Shown: positions 25,164 to 35,142, counted from the first letter of the stretch. The stretch is DNA of 64,000 nucleotides from Cognatiyoonia sediminum (GCF_900129845.1 NZ_FQXB01000007.1:1-64000); one strand, 5' to 3'. Translations and numbers: made by a program. The notes: generated from the letters alone by a model not told the origin.

Positions 25164-26050
25164 TGAAACACATTTTTGCAATTGGCATTATTTTTCAAGC
25201 AACCTTGGCACATGCCGACCAGCGTCAGATCATTCAAGATACGGTCCAGAACCATATTCTTCCCCGCTATGAAGCGCTGAAGGAAACGACGACAGCCTTG
25301 AGTGAAACGGCAATGATGGACTGCTTGCCTGAGTCAGAGCCTCTTCGGGCCGCCTATAACGAGGCATTCGATGATTGGATTGCCGTTAGCCACCTTCGAT
25401 TTGGCCCAAGTGAAACTGACGATCGCGCCTTTGCTCTCGCGTTCTGGCCAGACCCTCGCGGTTCAACACCGAAAACACTTGGCAGGCTTCTTTCCAATTC
25501 GGATGAAGCAGGGTTGAACGTGGAAGACTTCTCTGACGTTTCCATTGCCGCGCGCGGTTTCTATGCGATGGAGTTTCTGCTCTACGAAGATGCGCTCCGC
25601 GACGTGGGTGAGGAGGATTATCGCTGTTCGCTGATTCAAACGGCGGCTGCCGATATTGCCGAGTCAGCAAACGCAATCGCCGATGACTGGGAGGTGGACT
25701 TCAGCGAGACGCTTTTGTCGCCCTCTGGTCTGTTCAAGAACGACCAAGAGGTCATACAAGAACTCTTCAAAGCACTCACGCTAGGATTTCAGTTCACATC
25801 AGAAAGCCGCATTGGCCGCCCATTGGCTGATCTTGATCGCCCGCGCCCAAGACGCGCCGAAGCATGGCGGTCGGGCCGATCGAGCCGTAATATTGAGGTT
25901 TCAATAGCCACTTTGGCTGATCTAGCGGAACGATTGTCCGCCGACCGTACAGACCTCCAACCGAGGCTCGCGGACAGGTTTGGTCATTGCTGGAAGCTAT
26001 GCGACCGCCCTGCCCCGCTCAAGCAAAGTTCTTCTGACAATGCCAGATGA
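25160..26050 (+). pseudogene. Second imelysin-family gene, 3' end replaced by an IS6 end
   Basis: The product of 296 residues starts MKHIFAIGIIFQATLAHADQ (signal peptide). The imelysin core is visible up to about residue 270, with AYNEAFDDWIAVSHLRFGPS and RGFYAMEFLLYEDA; the latter has Tyr in place of the His of GxHxxE. From base 25975 the frame runs into IS6 DNA, and the last 25 residues or so (from FGHCWKLCD) are translated transposon end. The native tail of perhaps 50-60 residues is missing, as is the DUF1513 gene that usually follows. Whether the shortened product still works is unknown. Confidence 0.8.
25975..26047 (-). mobile_element. Solo IS6 end fragment
   Basis: The fragment holds the right inverted repeat (AAAGTTCTTCTGACAATGCC) plus the leader and the first transposase codons (the reverse strand begins ATGACCAAACC). 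The rest of the element is gone. It marks a deletion whose other end removed the 3' end of the imelysin gene. Confidence 0.8.
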
Positions 26051-26847
26051 ATTGTTTGACGGTTGAAACTTCTTCTAACGGCGCGAGCGCTCAGAGCTCG
26101 AGTGAACAATAAAGGCAACAAAACAGGACAACAAAACTGCAGCCCGACCGGTTCCGGAAATCAATGTCCAGATAGACCCCAGGACACTCAGGTAAAGTCA
26201 ATCTATCGGCCCGGTCAGATGAATCCGCTCTTTGGCTGAGTCGGGAGGGCTATTCGGACGGCGCTCGCCATTACACAGGTCATCACCCTCTTAGATCCTA
26301 ATCCAACGGCATTAGGCGATGTCTCGCCAATTCTTTCTGCGCGCTTCTGTCTGCGAATTATAGAGTCTGCGCCACAAGTTCTGTGCAGGGACCATCAAAA
26401 CCTTGATTGATCAGCCCCACTTAAGTGGTCGTTTTCAACGAAAGCTGCCGTCTAATTTCTTCTCGATCCATTCCGTCAAACTGGGGCTACACATGCAGAG
26501 TTCATCGCTTCTGCTTGGAGGACGACCATGAGTTGATCTTTCAGAAATGAATGTCGGCATTATGCACTGCTCGATTGTTCGGGCCATGTTCAGCATTTGG
26601 GGTGTTTAAGCTCGCCGTAACCATCAGTTGCGTTTTGCAATGTCGGAATTTTAGACGCAGGTGCGGGCGCAAGCGGCCCAATGCTGCCTTTGGCATTCAT
26701 CACTATTCTGCAGCGCAGCGAAACATATGAATGATTTTTCCAGGGGTCTTCAGGTGAAGGCTATACGAAAGTATAGTCCCCTATTCTAATGCCGTCTTGA
26801 GTGCCCAGGCTCATGCAATACGTTAAATCAGTGTGAGGACCGAAAAT
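26048..26847. other. 800-bp stretch without a recognisable gene
   Basis: No intact frame or RNA gene is seen. At 26150-26189 the bases resemble the 5' part of the MoaF-like gene (28-67; about 31 of 40 positions). In that frame they give TGSGNQCPD against TGPGNHRPD. The remainder looks like decayed DNA next to the IS6 scar. Near the end lie a small palindrome (26761-26776) and the promoter region of the two-component locus. Confidence 0.4.
26761..26776. promoter_or_regulatory. Palindrome upstream of the two-component locus
   Basis: CTATAC-GAAA-GTATAG is a perfect 6-bp stem with a GAAA loop, 72 bp before the start at 26848. It may be an operator for the LuxR-type response regulator or an mRNA hairpin. 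Confidence 0.35.
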
Positions 26848-27333
26848 ATGTCTATTTTCTTTAAACTTTTTGCGATTCTTCTCGTAACGACAGGCTTAGC
26901 TATTGCTTCTGAAGATTCAGCCGAAGTTGTATTAACATTGAGATTTGAGAATAGAACGCAAGAGCCTGTCGAATTTACGTTGGAAGACTTGAATGCGTTC
27001 GGCGAAGATCAGTTTTCGACAACAACGATATGGACAACAGGGCCTCAGACCTTCTCTGGTGTATCGCTGAAATCCTTCCTTAACTCACTGGGTATAGAAA
27101 ATGGCACAATCCTTGCCAGCGCTATCAACGACTATACTGTTGAAATCCCGGTAAGTGACGCCGTCATTGATGGCCCGATGATCGCTTACCGACTTAACGG
27201 TGAAGAAATGTCCATACGCGATAAGGGCCCACTTTGGATAGTTTATCCGTACGACTCCAAGTCTGAATATCAAGCTGAAGTTATCTACTCACGGAGCATT
27301 TGGCAATTGGACCGAATTGCGATCGTCGACTAG
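26848..27333 (+). CDS. Exported YedY/sulfite-oxidase-fold-like small protein
   Basis: The product has 161 residues from the ATG at 26848, which follows GTGAGGAC; a GTG at 26833 is less likely. A signal peptide (MSIFFKLFAILLVTTGLAIA) is clear. The mature part has LEDLNAFGEDQFSTTT, FSGVSLKSFLNSLGI, AINDYTVEIP, and GPLWIVYPYD. These are typical of small periplasmic proteins resembling the molybdopterin-binding domain of YedY and sulfite oxidase but lacking the cofactor cysteine. It is followed directly by a hybrid histidine kinase with a periplasmic domain, so it may be a ligand-binding partner of that sensor (inference). Confidence 0.75.
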   Translation: MSIFFKLFAILLVTTGLAIASEDSAEVVLTLRFENRTQEPVEFTLEDLNAFGEDQFSTTTIWTTGPQTFSGVSLKSFLNSLGIENGTILASAINDYTVEIPVSDAVIDGPMIAYRLNGEEMSIRDKGPLWIVYPYDSKSEYQAEVIYSRSIWQLDRIAIVD

Positions 27334-27362
27334 TCTTTGGACTAAAAAGGCGAGAATCTAAA

Positions 27363-29855
27363 ATGTCGCAATTTCAAGAGTCGAGACGGCGGGGTCGCCA
27401 GATCTTCATGATCTTGGCGACCTTACTTTGCATTGCAGCAGTGGTGTTATTCGCCAGAAATGTACGTGAAGAAATAGACCAACTTGAGGCTGCTAGATCG
27501 GACAATATTCAATGGACATTGAGCCAGATTGAAGTCGAATTTCTGGAGTATTGGATCGCGCTAGCGAGTGCCGTAGAAAAAGAAAACGGTGATCTGATAT
27601 CCGTTCGCAGGGAATTTGATGTCTTCTATAGCCGAATAACGACTGTCAACAATGGGCAATTGTTCTCAGGACTTAGATTGGAAGAAGGTTTCTCAGAACA
27701 TTTGAATTTGGTGAATGCATTCCTGACATCGTCCGTAGCGTTTATTGACGGAAGCGATGAAGAGCTGCTAGACAGCTTAAAGGATATGCAAACCGCAACT
27801 GAGAACGTTAGGCCCGAGGTACGCGCCTTAGCGAATTCCGGTTTGAACTTCTTTGCAGAGCTTGCCGATCGTCAGCGTCTTGCCTTTTCTGCCGCCCTTG
27901 CACGTCTAGGATATATCGTTGCTGGTCTAATAGTGCTGTTGAGCGGCCTAATTCTCTACCTCAGTTGGCTCAACACTCGAAGTCGGAAGCAGCAGCGCGA
28001 CACCTTGGAAGTGAACGAGCGCATTAACACGATCATTTCGACATCATTAGATGGAGTCATTGTCGCAAACATCCGCGGCGAGATCCTGGAGTTTAACAAT
28101 GCATCGGAAGAGATTTTTGGCCACTATGCTGAAGATGTTTTTGGCAAGAATATTGGTGATGTGATCGTGCCAGAACATCTCAAAGCGGGCCACGAGGCAG
28201 GTATGCAGCGCATGAAAGAGAACGGTGAAAAACATGTCGTCGGACATGGCCGCGTCCAACTTGAAGCTGTGCGCAAAAATGGTGAGCTCTTCCCTGTCGA
28301 ACTTGCCATTCAATCCGCTGAAACAGAGGATGGTGAGCTCTTCATTGCCTTCTTGAGGGATATCTCTGAAAAGGTTGCGGCCGAGTTGGAACTCGTCCAA
28401 GCGAGGGACAAAGCGCTCGAAAGTGAAAAGGCAAAGAGCGAATTTTTGGCTGTGATGAGCCACGAAATTCGGACACCACTGAATGGTTTGCTAGGTAATC
28501 TTTCGCTGCTTAAGGACACCAATATCGGGAAAGATCAACGCGAATACATCGCAAATATGGAAACGTCAGGTCGACTGCTGTTGAGTCATGTCACAGGTGT
28601 ACTTGATATCACACGTTACGATAGCGGATCATTGGAACAGTCTAGACGACCAATGGAAATCGAACCCTTTTTACAAGATTTGTTAGACAGCCAGTCTGGC
28701 CAAGCCGACGCACATAACACTCAACTTGAATGGGTGTGGAAGGGTAAGTCAGTCGGAACAGTAAATTCAGACCCAGACCTATTGCAGCCCGTTTTGCTGA
28801 ACCTCATAGGAAACGCTGTTAAATTCACAAAGAACGGCCAGGTGCGAATTGAGATCGAGAAAGTGGGCGGATCAGAGGGCCAACCAGAACTTGAATTCCG
28901 CGTTAGCGATAATGGCATCGGAATTGAGCCCGAAAAACTCGACATGGTCTTTGATGACTTTGTAACAGGTAACATTTCGTTCAACCGTTCGTCTGGCGGA
29001 ACTGGATTGGGTTTGGGCATTGCCAGACGTTATGCGGAAGCTCTGGGCGGCACAGTGACTGTCGAGAGCAAAATAGGGAAAGGCAGCACATTTACGTTCC
29101 GGGCTCCTTTTCATACGCTGATGGATACTGACACAGCGGATGAGTTGGAAAAAACCGTGAAACAGAAGCCGCTGAACATCCTTGTAGTTGAGGATAATGA
29201 AATCAATAGTCAGGTTGCACGTGAGATGCTCAAGAAAATGGGGCACAGTGTGACCGAAGCCGCCGACGGCAGAGCCGGAGTCGAAGCCGCCGAGGACACA
29301 GCGTTTGATCTAATTTTCATGGACATTACGATGCCGGTAATGGATGGGCGCGAGGCGACACGCACAATCCGCTCAAGTCAGGGTAAATCGGCAAATGCCC
29401 CAATCGTTGCCCTTACTGCAAATGTTGTCGAAGCGGATCGAGAAGCAATTATTTCTGATGGAATAAACGAGGTCTTGAGCAAGCCGATATCGCGTACCAA
29501 ACTTGCCGAAGCGCTTCGTGACGTAATCGCTCCAACATCGCACTCAGTCCTTGATACTGATCAACTTCAAGAACTTTTAGAGCTTTTGGGTACCGAAGGT
29601 TTTGAAACAACCTTGGCTCGGTTTCGCGATGAAGGAGAGGCATTTCTTGCCAGTCTCCCAGCACTTGAAGGCAAAGATCTTATAGAAAGCGCGCATAAGT
29701 TTGCAGGAAGTGCCGCAATGATTGGCGCGTCCGAATTGCACGAAGCGCTTAAATCACTCGAAGGGTTCGCAAAAAATGGTGAATTCAACCATATTCAATC
29801 AACAAAAAGGACATTATTAGAGGTGTGGGCACGAGTTAGAGAAGAGCTTTCCTAA
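27363..29855 (+). CDS. Hybrid sensor histidine kinase (PAS-HisKA-HATPase-REC-HPt)
   Basis: The product has 830 residues from the ATG at 27363. Two membrane helices (about 14-31 and 183-206) frame a 150-residue periplasmic sensor. Then come a PAS domain (about 217-330), a coiled linker, the phospho-accepting His near 367 in SHEIRTPLN, an ATPase domain with DNGIGI and GGTGLGLG, a receiver with its Asp in [11 protein letters not shown] near 653, and a C-terminal phosphotransfer domain with [13 protein letters not shown] near 776. Such four-step relays feed a separate response regulator, here probably the product of 29939-30568. The input signal is unknown. Confidence 0.93.
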   Translation: MSQFQESRRRGRQIFMILATLLCIAAVVLFARNVREEIDQLEAARSDNIQWTLSQIEVEFLEYWIALASAVEKENGDLISVRREFDVFYSRITTVNNGQLFSGLRLEEGFSEHLNLVNAFLTSSVAFIDGSDEELLDSLKDMQTATENVRPEVRALANSGLNFFAELADRQRLAFSAALARLGYIVAGLIVLLSGLILYLSWLNTRSRKQQRDTLEVNERINTIISTSLDGVIVANIRGEILEFNNASEEIFGHYAEDVFGKNIGDVIVPEHLKAGHEAGMQRMKENGEKHVVGHGRVQLEAVRKNGELFPVELAIQSAETEDGELFIAFLRDISEKVAAELELVQARDKALESEKAKSEFLAVMSHEIRTPLNGLLGNLSLLKDTNIGKDQREYIANMETSGRLLLSHVTGVLDITRYDSGSLEQSRRPMEIEPFLQDLLDSQSGQADAHNTQLEWVWKGKSVGTVNSDPDLLQPVLLNLIGNAVKFTKNGQVRIEIEKVGGSEGQPELEFRVSDNGIGIEPEKLDMVFDDFVTGNISFNRSSGGTGLGLGIARRYAEALGGTVTVESKIGKGSTFTFRAPFHTLMDTDTADELEKTVKQKPLNILVVEDNEINSQVAREMLKKMGHSVTEAADGRAGVEAAEDTAFDLIFMDITMPVMDGREATRTIRSSQGKSANAPIVALTANVVEADREAIISDGINEVLSKPISRTKLAEALRDVIAPTSHSVLDTDQLQELLELLGTEGFETTLARFRDEGEAFLASLPALEGKDLIESAHKFAGSAAMIGASELHEALKSLEGFAKNGEFNHIQSTKRTLLEVWARVREELS

Positions 29856-29938
29856 TTTTATTGTAAATTTATAGACTTGAGCCATGTTCTTGCCGGTTTG
29901 TCGGCTTATTATTTAGCTTATAATGTAACTAGGTGTCG

Positions 29939-30568
29939 ATGGAGGGCCCAAGGTTGAAGATCCTTATTGCAGACGACCACGAGTTGGTTCGCGATACTCT
30001 TGCTGCCTTTCTAGAGAAGGAAAACGATATCGAGGTAACCTCAGTTGAGGATTTGACCGCGGCGATCAAGACGATCAAAGGCGGCATCCGCTTCGATCTC
30101 GTGCTGCTTGACTACTCTATGCCTGGTATGAATGGCCTTGACGGCCTTGAACAAGCGATTGAGGAGAGCATCGGGCGTCCTGTGGCCGTGATGTCTGGCA
30201 CTGCTCCGAAAGCAATTGCTCAAGAGGCACTGGACAAAGGAGCAATTGGCTTTCTACCAAAGACGATGGGCGCCAAGTCATTGGTCAACGCAGTTCGGTT
30301 TATGGTCGCAGGCGAAACCTTCGTGCCGGTCAAATTCATGACCGAAGAAGTCGTTGAGGATATCAACCCGCTTGCCAAGGGGCTCAGCGCTAGGGAACTG
30401 GATGTTCTAAACGGTTTATGCCGCGGCTTGGCCAATAAGGAAATTGCACGTGAGCTGGAATTGCAGGAAGTAACTATCAAGCTTCACGTCAAGACCCTCA
30501 GTCGAAAGTTGGATGCGAAAAACCGCACACATGCTGCCATGATTGCCAAGGATGCTGGACTGTTTTAA
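29939..30568 (+). CDS. LuxR/NarL-type response regulator
   Basis: The product has about 209 residues. The receiver begins LKILIADDHELVRDTL and has its phospho-acceptor in VLLDYSMPGMNGL; the DNA-binding domain reads LSARELDVLNGLCRGLANKE and continues to AGLF at the end. The start is uncertain: GTG at 29933, ATG at 29939, or TTG at 29954, which has the best ribosome site (GGAGGG, 7 bases ahead) and the most typical N-terminus. It pairs with the hybrid kinase upstream. It ends 22 bases from the end of the RTX gene, which is transcribed toward it. Regulation of the nearby alginate/RTX operon is possible but not shown. Confidence 0.9.
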   Translation: MEGPRLKILIADDHELVRDTLAAFLEKENDIEVTSVEDLTAAIKTIKGGIRFDLVLLDYSMPGMNGLDGLEQAIEESIGRPVAVMSGTAPKAIAQEALDKGAIGFLPKTMGAKSLVNAVRFMVAGETFVPVKFMTEEVVEDINPLAKGLSARELDVLNGLCRGLANKEIARELELQEVTIKLHVKTLSRKLDAKNRTHAAMIAKDAGLF

Positions 30569-30589
30569 CAGCGGGACCCTTTTTCCTTT

Positions 30590-33175
30590 TTAGAACAAGA
30601 AACCATCAGAAATTTCATCAAGGAAATTTTCTACACCCAGGTCATTATGATCAATCAATACGATTGTAGTGCTGCCAAGATTGATAGTGATAGAAGAAGT
30701 ATTTTTATCAACATTTTCTTGGATCCATTCTGCTTCAGTTTGATCCGCAGCTAGTAGATTTAATGATCTAAGATCTAACCGGTCGTTTTCACTTCCTGTC
30801 CTTGTAAAGTCTTGAATTATATTCTTTTCTCCATCCAAGACATCCGAACGAAAAACAAAAGTATCGCTGCCCGCTCCACCCGAGATTACGTCAGCTCCTG
30901 AGCCAGCGTTAATCTTATCGCGACCAGTACCGCCATCAATAACATCATCGCCTTTGTGTGCGCTGATATAGTCATTTCCTTCGCCGCCTACGACGACGTC
31001 GTTTCCAGAGCCAGATTTGATGTGATCATTTCCTGCACCGCCATAGACTGTGTCATTTCCACTACTGGAGTCGATGTGATCATTTCCTACGCCACCCATT
31101 ACATCGTCATCATCCGAGCCCGAGTTTATCACATCATCACCGTCACCACCGTCAATAGTGTCGTTACCAGAACCGCCCTGAATATCATCAGACCCCACGC
31201 CGCCAGCGATGACGTCATCATGTTTTCCGCCAAATATTAAATCGTCTCCTTCGCCACCCTGCAATTCGTCGGCGCCAGTCCCTCCGTCAAGGTGATCGTC
31301 ACCTTCATCTCCCTTAAGAACATCATCATGTTTGCCACCGGATAAAATATCGTTGCCATCACCGCCGTGCAGTTCATCGTTCCCAGTTCCGCCATTTAAT
31401 GTGTCGTCACCAACGCCACCATAAAGCGTGTCATAACCAGCTGATCCGTCCAGTAGATCGTTTCCATCTCCACCAATCAATATGTCGTCATCTTCAGGCA
31501 AAAGGTTGCCGAATTGGTCGTATCGAAGCCCGTTCGCATCATAGATTGATATGAGGCCATTGCTTACAGCATCAGGTCCCGCTCCACCATACAGCGCATC
31601 GTCACCGACACCTCCATCGATTGTATCTCCCAACGATGAGCCCACAATTTCATCTATTCCAAAACCGCCGGACAAATTGTCTTTTCCACCCCCACCATGG
31701 ATGATGTCATCATAGGTTTCGTTTGCATCAAGTTTTGGGGTGAGTTCCGGAGACTTAATCAGGACATTAACGCTCGTGTCTTTCGCTTTAAATGGATCGC
31801 TCGTACGAGGGTCCATCGCACCATCATTGGAATACGCCTTGGGCGCATCTGCAATTAGAACTAGGCTGTACTCGCCTGTGCTAGCATCAAGCTCAAGCTT
31901 GTAAATACCACCAGAAGTACGAGTGGAGTTGTTCATGTCATGATCGCCGCCGTTGCCGCCTGCATAGAGATTACCATCAGAGTCTAACATCAGTGCACCA
32001 AAAGTGAGCGCTGGCATGCCTTGCTTTACGACACCGTTTATTTTCGACGAGGTAACAGACACAGACGTGAATGTTGGTTGACCTCCATTTGCAACTTCTG
32101 AGATGTCGATCGTGTACAACTTGCCAGGCTGCCCTTCAGCACTTGGTTTGACAAGGCCATAAAACGACTGGGTGGCTTCGTCGAAAGCGACGTCCCACAT
32201 CTTATCCGTCACAAGATCTGTTGGAAATTTAAATGTTGTCGTGATTGGATTTCCATCTGAGTCAAACTGATCAACGTCGATCATTGTCAAACGGTCCATA
32301 CTGGAATGAAAGGACCAGAGGTTGCCGTTGTTATCAAAATCAGCTGTCCAGGAACGGTAGGGAGTGCTTCCCAGGTTGTAGTTCTTGCCTTGGGCATCAA
32401 TCATCATCAGGTCGCCATAGGACACGGAATTACCCAATGTGTCTGTACCGTTGCCGACTGCGATGCCATAAAGCAAGTCATCTTCTTGGTTGAAACCAAT
32501 CGCATTGATGTTGACGTTCGAGTCGATGCCAGCCTTGTTGTATGTTTCAGTTTCAACGTCGAACACATTTAGCGTTCCGTTCATGACTTGATACACGTGC
32601 GTTTGGCCTTCAGCGAATGCACTGACATTGAGCTCTGCTTCGCCAAATGAAACGGTTTTCTGGTACCAGAAGGCCGGTCCGTCAGTATTAATAACTGGGC
32701 CAGAATTTTCCGCACTGCTTTCAGCTGACTTGAAAGTCAATTCACCAGGCCCACCTGTGCCAGAAAAATCGACAGAGTGCGCCGAGAAAACAGCGCTGTT
32801 GGTATCGAAACTATCGATAACCACTCCATTCCAGAGAACCTCGACGGCTCCGGACAAAGACTGAGCGCCGTAGTTGGCAGCAATGTCGAACGATATGGAA
32901 TATGTTGTGTTGGCTACGGTCTCCACAGTTTGTGTCATGGACGTTGAGCCGTCGGGATTATCTTGTACCTGCCATGCGCCGGTGGCACCAAACTCACTAA
33001 AGCTGCTAGCGCCTTCAGTGCCCTCGAGAAGATTTACAGGATCGAAGTCTCCATAAATTGTGTCCTCGCCGGCAGCTCCTTCTATGACGTCATCTCCTGC
33101 CAGCCCAACAATCTTGTCTGGGTCTCGGGTTCCTTGGAGAAACTCATTATTGCTTGTGCCAAAAATATCGCTCAT
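30590..33175 (-). CDS. Large RTX (haemolysin-type Ca-binding repeat) secreted protein
   Basis: The product has 861 residues from the ATG at 33175; a TTG at 33184 is less likely. An N-terminal repeat block (FGTSNNEFLQGTRDPDKIVG) leads to a jelly-roll-like region, then a propeller-like domain (about 190-480). After this come more than twenty GGxGxD nonapeptides (about 490-790) that bind calcium. The end has DFTRTGSENDRLDL and a non-charged tail ending DGFLF, typical type I secretion signals. No signal peptide. The ATGA overlap with the membrane protein at 33172 and the same operon as algD and alg8 suggest a matrix protein acting with the exopolysaccharide. The catalytic module of RTX mannuronan C5-epimerases is not present. 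Confidence 0.88.
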   Translation of the reverse strand: MSDIFGTSNNEFLQGTRDPDKIVGLAGDDVIEGAAGEDTIYGDFDPVNLLEGTEGASSFSEFGATGAWQVQDNPDGSTSMTQTVETVANTTYSISFDIAANYGAQSLSGAVEVLWNGVVIDSFDTNSAVFSAHSVDFSGTGGPGELTFKSAESSAENSGPVINTDGPAFWYQKTVSFGEAELNVSAFAEGQTHVYQVMNGTLNVFDVETETYNKAGIDSNVNINAIGFNQEDDLLYGIAVGNGTDTLGNSVSYGDLMMIDAQGKNYNLGSTPYRSWTADFDNNGNLWSFHSSMDRLTMIDVDQFDSDGNPITTTFKFPTDLVTDKMWDVAFDEATQSFYGLVKPSAEGQPGKLYTIDISEVANGGQPTFTSVSVTSSKINGVVKQGMPALTFGALMLDSDGNLYAGGNGGDHDMNNSTRTSGGIYKLELDASTGEYSLVLIADAPKAYSNDGAMDPRTSDPFKAKDTSVNVLIKSPELTPKLDANETYDDIIHGGGGKDNLSGGFGIDEIVGSSLGDTIDGGVGDDALYGGAGPDAVSNGLISIYDANGLRYDQFGNLLPEDDDILIGGDGNDLLDGSAGYDTLYGGVGDDTLNGGTGNDELHGGDGNDILSGGKHDDVLKGDEGDDHLDGGTGADELQGGEGDDLIFGGKHDDVIAGGVGSDDIQGGSGNDTIDGGDGDDVINSGSDDDDVMGGVGNDHIDSSSGNDTVYGGAGNDHIKSGSGNDVVVGGEGNDYISAHKGDDVIDGGTGRDKINAGSGADVISGGAGSDTFVFRSDVLDGEKNIIQDFTRTGSENDRLDLRSLNLLAADQTEAEWIQENVDKNTSSITINLGSTTIVLIDHNDLGVENFLDEISDGFLF

Positions 33176-33483
33176 CTCGGACAACTACCTTTCATGATCT
33201 TAGGCCTCTTCGAAGCGTAGTGGGGCACTTGACTTTGGATATCAAAATCTGAACGTGAACGAGCTGCATAAACAACGGTTGCTCCGCAGTATGCTGCACT
33301 CCAACTGATCCCGCATAGCGTCAAGATTTCTGCTATTTCGCAACCATATTGATAGGCCGAGATGGCTGTTCCAATGCTGAATGCCGTCGAATTGAACAGT
33401 GAAAAAGGCAGATGGCGTCGCGTTTGTGCCGGAGGTTTCTGAAACTGGATATCCAGATAGGTGGGTTGAGATTTAGAAGCCAT
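33172..33483 (-). CDS. Small membrane protein between algD and the RTX gene
   Basis: The product has 103 residues from the ATG at 33483, one base after the algD stop. Two hydrophobic stretches (FNSTAFSIGTAISAYQYG and AEILTLCGISWSAAYCGA) are joined by a short loop, with a basic tail (ASKRPKIMKGSCPR). No family recognised. Tight spacing on both sides (one base to algD, ATGA with the RTX gene) makes it a real operon member. A role in assembling or exporting the polymer or the RTX protein is only a guess. Confidence 0.7.
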   Translation of the reverse strand: MASKSQPTYLDIQFQKPPAQTRRHLPFSLFNSTAFSIGTAISAYQYGCEIAEILTLCGISWSAAYCGATVVYAARSRSDFDIQSQVPHYASKRPKIMKGSCPR

Positions 33484-33484
33484 C

Positions 33485-34897
33485 TTACCAACCAATGCCT
33501 GCATAGTTTGGACCGGCCGTCTTAGACGAGTTCAGCCGAACAAGGTCCAAGACAGGTTTTTGTTCGTCGTTCTTTAGAATTTTTCGATAGGTTTCGTGCG
33601 CATGGGTAACGATCACCGCATCGGACTTCTCCATTACATCGACAGCGTCGTCGTACAACATATCAGACAATCGCGATGCCAAAGCGCGAAGCCCAGGGCT
33701 GCCATGGCGCATGTAACTCAATTGACCGGATAACGACGTTTTCTTTGTAATTGCTGAATCATGAACAAAGATCTCGATACCTTCCTCTTCCAAAGCAGCC
33801 ATAACTTCTAAAATCGGGCTTTCGCGCAAATCATCTGTTCCAGGCTTAAACGCGATACCAAAAACGCCAATTCGTCTTGCTCCTGTGTCCTTTGCCATTT
33901 GGATCGCTGCGTCGATGTGGGCGCTATTGGAAGTACTGAGTGATTTGATCAAAGGCAGGTTGACGCCGATGCCTTCGGCTATATGCGCTACCGCGCGCAC
34001 TTCTTTAGGAAGACATGATCCACCGAATGCGAAGCCGGGCTTTAAATAATACGAGCTCAAGTTGAGCTTGGTATCTTGAACAAAGATATCCATAACATCA
34101 TGACTATCGACGCCAAGCGGCTTACAAAGACGACCCACCTCGTTTGCAAATGTCACTTTGGTCGCATGCCAAACGTTATCAATGTACTTCACCATTTCGG
34201 CTGTTTCGACCGAAGTAACGATGACATTCTTATCCACGGCACTATAAATCTTGCGCATGATACGTTCAGACCGACTGTCAGTAACGCCGATGACCGTTTT
34301 CGGTGGGGCATGAAAGTCAGCAACCGCCACACCTTCGCGCAAGAATTCAGGATTAAAGCAAATTCCAAAGTCGACACCGACCGTCTTACCTGACACTTCT
34401 TCAATCACCGGCGCCATCATTTCGAGCGTCGTGCCAGGAGGAATAGAGCAACGCATCACAACGGTATGAAATCCCCCTTTTCGAGAAAGACCTAGGCCAA
34501 TCGAACGGGCCGCGGTGTCGATATAGCTAAAATCGCAACCGCCATCTTCTGAGGTCGGGGTACCAACAGATACAAAGGTCACGTCAGAGTCAACTACGGC
34601 CTGTGAAACGTCTGTCGTGGTATGTATGAGATTTCTTTCAATGCCTTCTAACAGTAGACGATCTAAATCTTTCTCGTGGATGGGTGAGATGCCGGAGGCG
34701 ATCTGCTCTACCTTTGAAATATCAACATCGACGCCAATCACAGGATGTCCAAGGCTGGACAAACAGGCCGTCGAGACAGCCCCGACATAACCTAAACCTA
34801 CGACACTAATGCAAGGCTTTTCAGTTACTTTGTCGAGCTGTACTGGTACGGCCTGAGAGGCATTTATCAGTTGCATATCCATCATATTTTGCATCAC
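33485..34897 (-). CDS. algD: GDP-mannose 6-dehydrogenase (AlgD)
   Basis: The protein has 470 residues. The Rossmann motif VVGLGYVGAV lies near residue 33. The UDP/GDP-sugar dehydrogenase signature is present: VGTPTSEDG, CFNPEFLREG, and the catalytic cysteine in FAFGGSCLPKEVRA. The FNPEFLREG and GGSCLPK forms fit AlgD better than UDP-glucose dehydrogenase. The enzyme makes GDP-mannuronic acid, the precursor of alginate, with two NAD+. The 30-residue N-terminal extension is unusual. It is separated from the cupin gene upstream by 245 bp containing a strong terminator, so it probably has its own promoter within 34900-35050. Confidence 0.9.
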   Translation of the reverse strand: MMQNMMDMQLINASQAVPVQLDKVTEKPCISVVGLGYVGAVSTACLSSLGHPVIGVDVDISKVEQIASGISPIHEKDLDRLLLEGIERNLIHTTTDVSQAVVDSDVTFVSVGTPTSEDGGCDFSYIDTAARSIGLGLSRKGGFHTVVMRCSIPPGTTLEMMAPVIEEVSGKTVGVDFGICFNPEFLREGVAVADFHAPPKTVIGVTDSRSERIMRKIYSAVDKNVIVTSVETAEMVKYIDNVWHATKVTFANEVGRLCKPLGVDSHDVMDIFVQDTKLNLSSYYLKPGFAFGGSCLPKEVRAVAHIAEGIGVNLPLIKSLSTSNSAHIDAAIQMAKDTGARRIGVFGIAFKPGTDDLRESPILEVMAALEEEGIEIFVHDSAITKKTSLSGQLSYMRHGSPGLRALASRLSDMLYDDAVDVMEKSDAVIVTHAHETYRKILKNDEQKPVLDLVRLNSSKTAGPNYAGIGW

Positions 34898-35050
34898 TCG
34901 CTGTCAAATTAAATCTCTACAAGTTGTATAAACTACTGAAAAATTTCTGGTTTTTAGACGAAGTACAGCTGCGCGATCAAAAGCATGTCGGATATATGCG
35001 TATGGATATGCAGGGCTATCCTTGAAAATTGACGATACAAAAAATGAGAA

Positions 35051-35080
35051 CCCGTGATCACCAGAATAGGTGATCACGGG
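35051..35080 (-). terminator. Strong Rho-independent terminator inside the alginate operon
   Basis: A perfect 12-bp stem (CCCGTGATCACC with GGTGATCACGGG) has a 6-base loop. On the minus strand it is followed by TTCTCATTTTTT. It ends the alg8/cupin transcript before algD. A second small hairpin (ACTCCT with AGGAGT, 35121-35140) lies right after the cupin stop. Confidence 0.85.
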
Positions 35081-35142
35081 CTTCAATTGCGCGTACTGTG
35101 AGTGACCGTAGGCCGCGCAAACTCCTGAGGGGGTAGGAGTAA

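Noticed and set aside
30950-31450. CRISPR-like periodic pattern in the RTX gene region
   Set aside because: The periodicity is the 27-base coding repeat of GGxGxD nonapeptides, not repeats with unique spacers.
30590-33175. RTX protein as a mannuronan C5-epimerase of the AlgE1-7 type
   Set aside because: The calcium repeats fit, but the parallel beta-helix catalytic module is missing; the N-terminal half looks like jelly-roll and propeller domains.
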